From: Ectothiorhodospiraceae bacterium | GTDB lineage: Bacteria > Pseudomonadota > Gammaproteobacteria > Nitrococcales > Aquisalimonadaceae | Length of the DNA: 60,998 nucleotides | Assembly (NCBI GenBank): GCA_020831885.1 | Contig: JAFIFU010000016.1 | Coordinates: 1-60,998 of the forward strand | Direction: 5' to 3' | Part shown: one piece after another, positions 24,748-31,458 of the stretch | Position numbering within the stretch: position 1 is the first letter of the stretch | How the letters are laid out: the number at the start of each line of letters is the position of its first letter | The notes under the pieces: model-generated | Told to the model about the DNA's origin: nothing | Databases searched by the model: none | What the model saw: the letters and a program-made list of their open reading frames with translations, nothing else | Translations under genes and position numbers: made by a program

Positions 24748-26428
24748 TGTTTGTCTCCTTTCGATTCTTCGGGCTAACCCACCGCACCGGTTCAGGCCGC
24801 ACGGTTCCGTCACGAACCCAGTCAACGAGACGTCGCTTGAGAATCTTGCCGCTGGCCGTCATGGGGAATTCGTCCAGGCGGATGAAGTACTCTGGCATGT
24901 CGTATTTCGATAAGCCCTGTTCGTGCAGGAACTTCAGCATCTCCTGGGATGTGACCTTCTGTCCGTCCAAGGGGAGTACAGCCAGGCAGACCTTTTCACC
25001 CAGACGTTCGTCCGCAACCGGAATGGCCGCGACCGCATTGGCGGCGGGGTGACGAATTGCCAGTCCTTCGATGTTCGTCGGGTGAATGTTGTGGCCTCCA
25101 CGAATGATGAGATCCTTCTTTCGGCCAACGATTTGCAGGCACCCCTTCTCATCCAACTGGCCGAGATCCCCGCTGAGAAACCAGCCATCCCGATTGAAAG
25201 AGCGCTCCGTGGCGAACTGGTTGTCGTAGTAGCCCAGCATCAGCAGGGCGCCCCGGCTGCCGATTTCCCCGACTTCGCCAACGCCTAGCCTTTGATCCGG
25301 CGCCTCCGCGTCGAATATCGCCACCTCAAATCCTGTACAGGCACGTCCACAGGTGGACACGATGGTGTCGACGTCGTCATCGGGAAGGGTGTACTGGTGC
25401 GAGCCGTTCTCGGTCATCCCGTACACGTTCTGGGGGCGGATACCCAATTCCAGAAAACGTTCCGCAACCGAGCGCGGAATGGGGGATCCCGCCATGTAGA
25501 AGGTCTTGACGCAGCCAAGACGGTCCACGTTTCGCCGCTTCAACTCCGACAGAATATCCATCGCATGGGTCGGCACCCCCATCACGTAGGTCGCTCGGGT
25601 TTCCTCGATACGGTCAACGGGAGACTGGCCTCGCCTTATGTCGTTGATGACCAGCTCGCAGCCGCCGACCATCGCCTGGGACAGCGCAACGGTTCCGATG
25701 TGGTGGCTCAGGGGGCTTAGCGTGTAGAGCACCGTGCTGCTGTCCAGCGCCCAGTCCTGAACCATTGCCCGGCCATTAGCAAGCAAGGTGTTGTCGCTGT
25801 GCATCACGCCCTTTGGTTCACCAGTAGTACCGGAGGTGAATGCCAGGTACGTGATCTTGTCCGGGTTGGAGTCAGCCGCAGGAAGTCGGGCGGGATCACC
25901 AGTGCCGCCGAAGGCCTGGAAACGCAGACCGTGCGGCCCCCGCCCTTCGTCGCCGAGAGCCACGGCACGACGCATGAAGGATAGCTCCTCAGCGACGTCG
26001 AAGACGCTGTTGACCGTTGCGTCGGCACCATATCCCGGCTTCGCGAACAGCACTGCGGTCTGCAAACGTTCCAGGCACCGCACGATCTCCGCAACCGTGT
26101 GATTCTGGTGCAGCGACGGGTTGGCGACATAGCCGTTCCGGGAGCAGGCAAGAAAGATCACCACCGATTCCACACAGTTGGGAAGCCACACTGATACCCG
26201 GTCGCCGGGCTCGACGCCCAGTTCATGCAGGTCGCTGGCCAACTGATCCACCGCGGCGAGTAGCTGTGCATAGCTCAAGCGCCGGCTGCCGTCCTGCACG
26301 GCCCAACCATCGGGCTGCTCGGTCGCATGGCGCCGCATCAGGGAGTAGAAGGTGTCCCCCCGCCAGTAGCCGCTGGCGTGGTATTCCGTGGCGACGGCCG
26401 GATTATGAAGTGTCAGCAGTGGCTTCAT
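24737..26428 (-). CDS. AMP-forming acyl-CoA ligase, possibly alicyclic-acid-CoA ligase
   Basis: 563-aa adenylate-forming ligase making an acyl-CoA from a carboxylic acid, ATP and CoA. Motifs: TYLAFTSGTTGEPKGVMHSD (P-loop), VYGMTENGSHQYTLPDDDVD, FNRDGWFLSGDLGQLDEKG, VGRKKDLIIRGGHNIHPTNI and the C-terminal TASGKILKRRL with the catalytic Lys. The N-terminal SLMRRHATEQPDGWAVQDG and ACSRNGYVANPSLHQNHTV recall cyclohexanecarboxylate-CoA ligase-type enzymes. That substrate assignment is an inference from context. ATG 26428 is preferred (GGAGAGG, 6 nt upstream) over the in-frame ATG 21 nt earlier. Confidence 0.9.
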   Translation of the reverse strand: MKPLLTLHNPAVATEYHASGYWRGDTFYSLMRRHATEQPDGWAVQDGSRRLSYAQLLAAVDQLASDLHELGVEPGDRVSVWLPNCVESVVIFLACSRNGYVANPSLHQNHTVAEIVRCLERLQTAVLFAKPGYGADATVNSVFDVAEELSFMRRAVALGDEGRGPHGLRFQAFGGTGDPARLPAADSNPDKITYLAFTSGTTGEPKGVMHSDNTLLANGRAMVQDWALDSSTVLYTLSPLSHHIGTVALSQAMVGGCELVINDIRRGQSPVDRIEETRATYVMGVPTHAMDILSELKRRNVDRLGCVKTFYMAGSPIPRSVAERFLELGIRPQNVYGMTENGSHQYTLPDDDVDTIVSTCGRACTGFEVAIFDAEAPDQRLGVGEVGEIGSRGALLMLGYYDNQFATERSFNRDGWFLSGDLGQLDEKGCLQIVGRKKDLIIRGGHNIHPTNIEGLAIRHPAANAVAAIPVADERLGEKVCLAVLPLDGQKVTSQEMLKFLHEQGLSKYDMPEYFIRLDEFPMTASGKILKRRLVDWVRDGTVRPEPVRWVSPKNRKETNNDG

Positions 26429-26451
26429 GATAGCCTCTCCAAGATTCAACC

Positions 26452-27231
26452 CTATTTCCCGAACTTGCTCGCGTCAGGGGTGCGTCGTTCGGCGAAGGCG
26501 GCTGAGAGTTCCTGAGATTCTTCGGTCTTCAGATACGTGCGCAGAAGCAGGTCATGCGCCATGCGCGCAAGCCCCCCGACGCCGCCATGGCGGGCATTGA
26601 AGGCGGCTTTCAGGGAAGCCAGTGCGAAGCTGCCACGGTCGGCGACAGTCAGAGCGAACTCCGTGGTGGCGTCAGCCAGCTCCGCATCGGGCACGACCTT
26701 GTTAATTAGACCGATGTCCAGGGCCTCGGCGGCGGTCAGCTTTGCGTTGGTGAACCACATTTCCTTGGCCTTCTTCTTCCCGATCAGGTCCTCCAGATAC
26801 CAGGTCCCAAAGCCGGCGTCGAAGCTACCCATCATCGGGCCAACCTGGCGGAAGACCGCGCTTTCCTTGGCGATGGTCATGTCACAGACGACCTGCAGGA
26901 CGTTTCCGCCACCCACGGCAAAGCCGTTTACGGAGGCGATGACTGGTTTCTGGATGCGTTCGATAGCTTCGTACATTTCCAGCGTGGGCAACACGCCGGC
27001 ATAGAGCGTCGTGTCCTCCATACCCTCCTTGCGGCCACCGATGCAGAAAAACTTTTCACCGGCTCCGGTCAGGACGACAACCCGGGTACGCGTTTCCCGG
27101 CCCACAGTGTCCAGGCAGTGGCGGATCTCCTGGCACATTTCAGGCGTGAACATGTTGCCGTCGTCCGGACGGTTCAGGGTGATCCGGGCGATGGGGCCGT
27201 CTTCCTGGTAGATGATGCTGTTGTAATCCAT
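26452..27231 (-). CDS. BadI/MenB-type ring-opening hydrolase (2-ketocyclohexanecarboxyl-CoA hydrolase-like)
   Basis: 259-aa crotonase-superfamily protein of the BadI/MenB branch. BadI hydrolytically opens a 2-ketocyclohexane ring thioester by a reverse Dieckmann reaction, giving pimelyl-CoA. Branch-specific signs: FFCIGGRKEG (FCxGG rather than FCAGAD), AVGGGNVLQVVCDMTIAKES, VFRQVGPMMGSFDAGFGTWY and GKKKAKEMWFTN. Ser136 and Asp138 match the conserved Ser/Asp pair of BadI and MenB, and no crotonase-type Glu pair exists, so it should not be a simple hydratase. Tyr233 sits near the usual C-terminal Tyr but appears shifted by one residue. MenB function is unlikely because no menaquinone genes are nearby. 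Confidence 0.85.
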   Translation of the reverse strand: MDYNSIIYQEDGPIARITLNRPDDGNMFTPEMCQEIRHCLDTVGRETRTRVVVLTGAGEKFFCIGGRKEGMEDTTLYAGVLPTLEMYEAIERIQKPVIASVNGFAVGGGNVLQVVCDMTIAKESAVFRQVGPMMGSFDAGFGTWYLEDLIGKKKAKEMWFTNAKLTAAEALDIGLINKVVPDAELADATTEFALTVADRGSFALASLKAAFNARHGGVGGLARMAHDLLLRTYLKTEESQELSAAFAERRTPDASKFGK

Positions 27232-27255
27232 GGAAATCTCCTTGCCTGTGGGGAA

Positions 27256-28485
27256 TTATTCGATGGCGCCTTCGTCTCTCAGTCCGTCGATGTCGTCGGC
27301 GCTGTAGCCGAGCTCAGCGAGGATTTCCCGGGTGTGCTCACCCAGGCGGGGAGGGAGGCTCCGAAGCGTCTCGGCACTTCCGTCCAAGTGATACGCGGAT
27401 CCAACCTGCGGGACTGCCGCGCTTCCGTCGCGTACAGAATAGAAAAGCCCCCGTTCCATCAGATGATGGTCGGCGACGACTTCGTCCAACCTGTTGATGG
27501 GTCCGGCGGGAATCCCTGCGTCACGAAAGCGGGTGAGCCAGTATTCGCGCGGCTTCTCGATAAGAATGTCCTGAATGCGGGAAACGATGGCCGCCCTGGC
27601 CTGGCGGCGTTTCGCATTTGTCGCCGTGTCTTTCTTTTCTCCCAGCTCCGGCTGCCCGACCGTGTGCCAGAAGCGTTTCCAGATGCTGTCGTTGCCGAGG
27701 CCCAGTGTCAGCGGGAGATCGGCAGTATCGAATGCCTGATAGATGGCGATGACGCTGTCGCGTCCGCCGCTGCGTCGCGGCACTTCCCCGGATCCGAGGT
27801 ACGACATGATGCGCGGCGCAAGAAACCGGGTCATGCTGCCGACCAGCGACACGTCAACCTTGTGGCCCTTGCCGGTGCGCGCGGTGTCAAAAATGGCCCC
27901 AAGCGTGGCGATTGCCGCATCCGACGCGGCAATCATGTCGGCGGCTGGCGCGCCGATCTTCTGCGGCTCCCCGTCGGCTTCTCCCGTGAGGTCCATGATG
28001 CCGCTGTAGCCTTCGGCTATCAGGTCGTAGCACGTCCAGTCCGCGCGCTCTCCTGTCAGACCGAAGCCGGTAATGGAGACATAGATAAGCTTCGGGTTGA
28101 TCTTCGACAGCGTATCGTAGTCGATCCTCAGCTTCTTCTGTGTGCGGAGAACGTTGTTCAGCACCACGACGTCGGCCTTGGCAATGAGCTTTTCCAGGAC
28201 CTCCCGGCCCGGCTCGGTGGTGAAGTCCAGGGCAATGCTTTTCTTGTTCCTGTTGACGCTGAGAAACCACAATGACTCGCCGTCCAGCTCCGGCGGAAGC
28301 CAGTGTCGGGCATCATCGCCCCCGCCCGTGCGCTCCACCTTGATCACGTCCGCTCCCATATCAGCGAGCAGCATTGCTGCGAAGGGTCCCGCAATAGAAG
28401 TGGTCAGATCGACCACGCGCACGCCCCGCAGCCATTGAATACCTTCACCACACTGTCGTTGCGGGAGTTTCTCAAAAGGCAGCAT
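27256..28485 (-). CDS. Class III (CaiB/BaiF) CoA-transferase, first gene of the catabolic operon
   Basis: 409-aa family III CoA-transferase: LRGVRVVDLTTSIAGPFAAM, GADVIKVERTGGGDDARHW, NRNKKSIALDFTTEPGRE, SITGFGLTGERADWTCYD and APAADMIAASDAAIATLG, with probable catalytic Asp183. It may activate the imported acid using CoA from a downstream product, in parallel to the ligase (inference). ATG 28485 is chosen (GGGGAT upstream); the frame is open 10 codons further, to about the predicted transcription start. It lies about 30 nt downstream of the start predicted from the sigma-54 promoter at 28529-28543. Confidence 0.9.
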   Translation of the reverse strand: MLPFEKLPQRQCGEGIQWLRGVRVVDLTTSIAGPFAAMLLADMGADVIKVERTGGGDDARHWLPPELDGESLWFLSVNRNKKSIALDFTTEPGREVLEKLIAKADVVVLNNVLRTQKKLRIDYDTLSKINPKLIYVSITGFGLTGERADWTCYDLIAEGYSGIMDLTGEADGEPQKIGAPAADMIAASDAAIATLGAIFDTARTGKGHKVDVSLVGSMTRFLAPRIMSYLGSGEVPRRSGGRDSVIAIYQAFDTADLPLTLGLGNDSIWKRFWHTVGQPELGEKKDTATNAKRRQARAAIVSRIQDILIEKPREYWLTRFRDAGIPAGPINRLDEVVADHHLMERGLFYSVRDGSAAVPQVGSAYHLDGSAETLRSLPPRLGEHTREILAELGYSADDIDGLRDEGAIE

Positions 28486-28527
28486 CAACCGTATCCCCAA
28501 GCCAATTCGACACACATCTCCAGCTGA

Positions 28528-28543
28528 AGCAAACGGCGTGCCT
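28528..28543 (-). promoter_or_regulatory. Sigma-54 (-24/-12) promoter of the catabolic operon
   Basis: On the minus strand the sequence reads AGGCACG-CCGT-TTGCT, matching the consensus TGGCACG-N4-TTGCA at 10 of 12 fixed positions, with the invariant GG (28541-28542) and GC (28529-28530) separated by exactly 10 nt. Transcription would start near 28517, upstream of the ATG at 28485. It is divergent from a gene for a GAFTGA-containing sigma-54 activator. Confidence 0.8.
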
Positions 28544-28628
28544 ATTCATGTTTTGTTTGGTTTGTCACATGGTTATATGCGGGTCACTTTCACCGTGTAC
28601 CGTCGACTGTTGCTTGGGCGGGCACCGG

Positions 28629-28649
28629 TGTGTAGTTTGCATGGACACC
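28629..28649. promoter_or_regulatory. Candidate activator binding site (UAS) for the catabolic operon
   Basis: TGTGT-N11-ACACC, containing the dyad GTGT-N11-ACAC. Its centre is about 97 bp upstream of the -24 element of the operon promoter, the usual range for an enhancer of a sigma-54 activator. Similar dyads stand before the other two sigma-54 promoters in this region. Binding is inferred. Confidence 0.45.
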
Positions 28650-28750
28650 CGTAAACAGATAGCGTCCTATGCATGTGCCGATCGTCTCGGCTGACTTGGA
28701 CGTACAGGATGCTGCTTATGGAACCGAACCCGTCCAGGGAGAAGCAATCC

Positions 28751-30379
28751 ATGCAAAACGACAGGGCAGATTGCGGTGTCCTTGTGTTGCGTGATGATGG
28801 CGAAGTCATCTTTCGCGCCGGGGTAGCCCATGACGACCTAATGCTAGAGCGCCTGCGTCACCTCGGGAGCGAGCCGTTCCGGCGCATCCTGCCGGTGTCC
28901 AGCGGCGATGCCAGCTATGTGGCGCTGTCCCGGCCTATCGATTCCCGGACGACCCTGATTCTGGTTCTGCCAAGCGAACGGGCAGATGAACTGGTGGATT
29001 TTTTGGCAACTGTGGACTTCGCGCCCGACATCCTGAACAAGCTCCTTGCCAGCCCTTTTGACGGGATGACGGTGGTTGATTCGAAAGGCCGCATCGCCTT
29101 CCTGAGCCCCGTTCATGAACGCTTTTTCGGCCTGAAGCCAGGGGAGGCGCGAGGCCGTCACGTCACCGAGGTTATCGAGAACACCCGATTACACACGGTA
29201 GTGGCAACCGGTCAGGCAGAGATCGGTCAGGTCCAGCACATGCACGGAACAACCAGGATCGTGACACGGACACCGGTTCTCAGGGATGGCAAGGTCATTG
29301 GCGCCATCGGACGCATCATGTTCAAGGGGCCTGAGCAGCTCATTGCCATGAGTCGAGAACTGAGCGCACTAAAGAACGAAGTGGAGTTCTACAAGCGCGA
29401 AGCACGGTTGCTGCGGAATCGAACATACGGGATCGACGATATCATCGGTGACAGTAAGGCCGTTCGGAAACTCAAATCCGATATGGCGCGAGTGGCCAGA
29501 ATGGACGTGCCTGTCCTCCTGCTCGGCGAAAGCGGAACCGGGAAGGAGCTGGTCGCACACGGCATACATCGGCTGAGCATGCGGCGCGAGAAGTCCATGG
29601 TGATGGTGAACGCCAGCGCGTTACCGGAAAACCTGGTCGAGAGCGAACTGTTCGGCTACGAACCAGGAGCATTCACCGGTGCACAGAAGAAGGGGCGACG
29701 CGGGAAATTTGAGGCGGCCAATGACAGCTCGCTTTTTCTGGATGAGATCGGAGACATGCCGCTTGACGTCCAGGTGAAGCTGCTGCGTGTTCTGCAGGAC
29801 GGTTCCTTCGAGCGAATCGGAGGTGATCATCCGCGCCATTCGGATTTCCGCCTTATTACGGCAACGAACCGCGATATCAGCAGCATGATCGATGGTGAGC
29901 AGTTCCGTCTCGACCTCTACTATCGGATCAGTGGGGTCACCCTTCGGTTGCCCCCGTTGCGGGAACGAGTCGAGGACATCCCGGCGCTGGTGCAACACTT
30001 TGTGCGGTCCTTCGTTACCCGGCAGGGGAGTTCGGTAAGTCGCATCGACCCTAAAGTCTACCGGTATCTTCAGCGCAGACCCTGGCCGGGCAATATCAGG
30101 CAGTTGCTGCATGAAGTCGAGCGGGCAATGATCTTCTGCGACAGCAACGAACTCACGGTGGAAGACTTCAGGCCCAGCGAAATCTTTCAGGAGCCGGCAC
30201 CCACGGATACCGATCCCCAACAAGGAGAAACGCTCAAGGACACATTGGAGCGGGTCGAGTTGTCCGCCATCATGGAAGCTATGGCTAGGCACGACGGGAA
30301 CAAGAAAAAAGTCGCGGAAGAGTTGGGAATATCCCGCTCCTATCTCTACAAGCGCCTTGAGCAATTGGAAAGCCGCTGA
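28751..30379 (+). CDS. Sigma-54-dependent transcriptional activator with PAS sensor domain
   Basis: 542-aa enhancer-binding protein. The N-terminal ~95 residues match no domain I recognise. A PAS-like sensor follows (about 98-195: SPFDGMTVVDSKGRIAFLSP), then a AAA+ domain (about 225-455) with Walker A GESGTGKE (259-266), the sigma-54 contact loop GAFTGA (306-311) and Walker B LFLDEIGD (328-335). A C-terminal Fis-type helix-turn-helix (NKKKVAEELGISRSYLYKRL) completes it. With GAFTGA intact it should activate RNA polymerase-sigma-54, probably on a ring acid or its CoA ester. ATG 28751 has GGGAGAAG upstream; in-frame ATGs at 28718 and 28673 are possible. Confidence 0.93.
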   Translation: MQNDRADCGVLVLRDDGEVIFRAGVAHDDLMLERLRHLGSEPFRRILPVSSGDASYVALSRPIDSRTTLILVLPSERADELVDFLATVDFAPDILNKLLASPFDGMTVVDSKGRIAFLSPVHERFFGLKPGEARGRHVTEVIENTRLHTVVATGQAEIGQVQHMHGTTRIVTRTPVLRDGKVIGAIGRIMFKGPEQLIAMSRELSALKNEVEFYKREARLLRNRTYGIDDIIGDSKAVRKLKSDMARVARMDVPVLLLGESGTGKELVAHGIHRLSMRREKSMVMVNASALPENLVESELFGYEPGAFTGAQKKGRRGKFEAANDSSLFLDEIGDMPLDVQVKLLRVLQDGSFERIGGDHPRHSDFRLITATNRDISSMIDGEQFRLDLYYRISGVTLRLPPLRERVEDIPALVQHFVRSFVTRQGSSVSRIDPKVYRYLQRRPWPGNIRQLLHEVERAMIFCDSNELTVEDFRPSEIFQEPAPTDTDPQQGETLKDTLERVELSAIMEAMARHDGNKKKVAEELGISRSYLYKRLEQLESR

Positions 30380-30407
30380 ACGCTTCTATCTGGAGGCGTT
30401 CAGCGGA

Positions 30408-30428
30408 AGTGTCACGGCGGCATCCACT
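30408..30428. promoter_or_regulatory. Candidate activator binding site (UAS) before the small tandem-fold gene
   Basis: AGTGT-N11-CCACT, one base away from the AGTGT-N11-ACACT dyad before the transporter gene. The centre is about 97 bp upstream of the -24 element at 30515. It begins 28 nt after the stop of the activator gene. Binding is inferred. Confidence 0.35.
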
Positions 30429-30513
30429 CAGGTGTCGCCTTCGACGACAGAATTGATGCCGTCTCTCTTTAGTACCGCCTTGCTTTTCAGGAGTTTGTCT
30501 GCCGGACCAGGAA

Positions 30514-30529
30514 TGGCCCGGTCTGTGCA
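30514..30529 (+). promoter_or_regulatory. Sigma-54 (-24/-12) promoter
   Basis: TGGCCCG-GTCT-GTGCA has the invariant GG (30515-30516) and GC (30527-30528) exactly 10 nt apart and differs from TGGCACG-N4-TTGCA at two positions. Predicted start near 30540, about 20 nt before the ATG at 30561 and just ahead of its AAGGAGG ribosome-binding site. Confidence 0.65.
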
Positions 30530-30560
30530 TGTTTGCTTGACAAAGCAAGGAGGTGGCTTG

Positions 30561-31190
30561 ATGAAATCCGTGTTCGGAATCTGGTACGACGTCGGGACGA
30601 ATCGCGAAAGAAGCCTGGACAACTGGTATCTTCGTCGGGAGATCCCGGATGCATTGACATCTTCGAAGCTCCTGTCCATCCGCCGGTATATGGCACTTTC
30701 GGACGGGCCTCGATTCCTAACACTTTATGAGTATGACTCGGCAGACGCGGTACGCCCTGAAGCCCTTCTCCAGCGTTTGCTTTCGGCTACGGACCCTTCT
30801 ACGCAGCGAGCTTGCCGAGCACGGCCGGTTTCGGCACTCGGGGGAGCGCAGCAACTCTGCCTCGGATCCGGGGTTGGAGGTGTCGCAATGACGCTTCGTA
30901 TACGTTTAGGTGATCTGCAGGAACTCGATGATCTCTCACACATCCTGTCGGAGCAGGTTCTCCAGCTACCCGGAATTCTGGGTGCGCGTGTCTGGCACGA
31001 CATCGACAAAGGACCGGAAGCGGCAGTGTTGGTGGAGGGGACTACGCCCGGAGCGCTTGCTCTCGCCCTTAACTGCTGCGCGACGGATCCCTCCAGCCAG
31101 ATGCAGCCGGAATCGACGCCTCGGACGGCGTACCGCCTTCTGCATATCGTGGACACCTCCACGCGCGGGATAAGCGCGCAGGCTTACTAA
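30561..31190 (+). CDS. Uncharacterised protein, probable tandem ferredoxin-like (dimeric alpha-beta barrel) fold
   Basis: 209 aa from ATG 30561, which has a strong AAGGAGG site. I do not recognise a characterised family. The N-terminal half (FGIWYDVGTNRERSLDNWYL, then REIPDAL, SIRRYMALSDGPRFLTLYEY) has the WY...IPD pattern of EthD-like dimeric alpha-beta barrel proteins. The C-terminal half (about 110-209, LSHILSEQVLQLPGILGARV) may be a second, weaker copy. Such folds occur in small catabolic accessory enzymes and isomerases. It has its own sigma-54-type promoter between the activator and the importer, so it likely belongs to the same pathway. No membrane segment or signal peptide is evident. 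Confidence 0.7.
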   Translation: MKSVFGIWYDVGTNRERSLDNWYLRREIPDALTSSKLLSIRRYMALSDGPRFLTLYEYDSADAVRPEALLQRLLSATDPSTQRACRARPVSALGGAQQLCLGSGVGGVAMTLRIRLGDLQELDDLSHILSEQVLQLPGILGARVWHDIDKGPEAAVLVEGTTPGALALALNCCATDPSSQMQPESTPRTAYRLLHIVDTSTRGISAQAY

Positions 31191-31278
31191 CCGTCCAACG
31201 GGGGGTGGGTTCACGGGGCTCTCTGCCCGAGTTCGCGGCACTGCATCCTACCTGCCAGCGACTCATTCGCAAGCGAAG

Positions 31279-31299
31279 AGTGTTCTCGAGAAGGACACT
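31279..31299. promoter_or_regulatory. Candidate activator binding site (UAS) before the ABC importer
   Basis: AGTGT-TCTCGAGAAGG-ACACT, a perfect 5-bp dyad with an 11-nt spacer that itself contains the palindrome TCTCGAGA. Its centre lies about 85 bp upstream of the -24 element at 31374. It is the best example of the GTGT-N11-ACAC motif in the region. Confidence 0.5.
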
Positions 31300-31372
31300 T
31301 ATGCCTGTCAGCAAAGGCCGCCAGCACCTCTTCTTGTTTGTAAGAAAATGATTAACAACGTTTTTTTATGGT

Positions 31373-31388
31373 TGGCACAGACTTCGCA
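31373..31388 (+). promoter_or_regulatory. Sigma-54 (-24/-12) promoter of the ABC importer operon
   Basis: TGGCACA-GACT-TCGCA: GG at 31374-31375 and GC at 31386-31387 are 10 nt apart, and the -24 half differs from the consensus at only one position. Predicted start near 31399, 60 nt before the binding-protein ATG. The A/T-rich stretch at about 31330-31370 just upstream (including a run of seven T) could help DNA bending between the dyad and the promoter. Confidence 0.75.
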
Positions 31389-31458
31389 TCAGTGCCCGTG
31401 CTGGTCTTCCAGGCCACAGATGACGCAAAGCTAGACGATCTCGATGGAGGAGAATCAA

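Noticed and set aside
26452-27231. Menaquinone enzyme MenB
   Set aside because: The protein shares the MenB branch features, but no other menaquinone genes are nearby and the operon context is CoA-ester catabolism.
28626-28641. A further -24/-12-like sequence (CGGTGTG-TAGT-TTGCA) ahead of the activator gene
   Set aside because: The spacing fits, but the -24 half is poor and the sequence coincides with the proposed activator-binding dyad, so the match is probably incidental.
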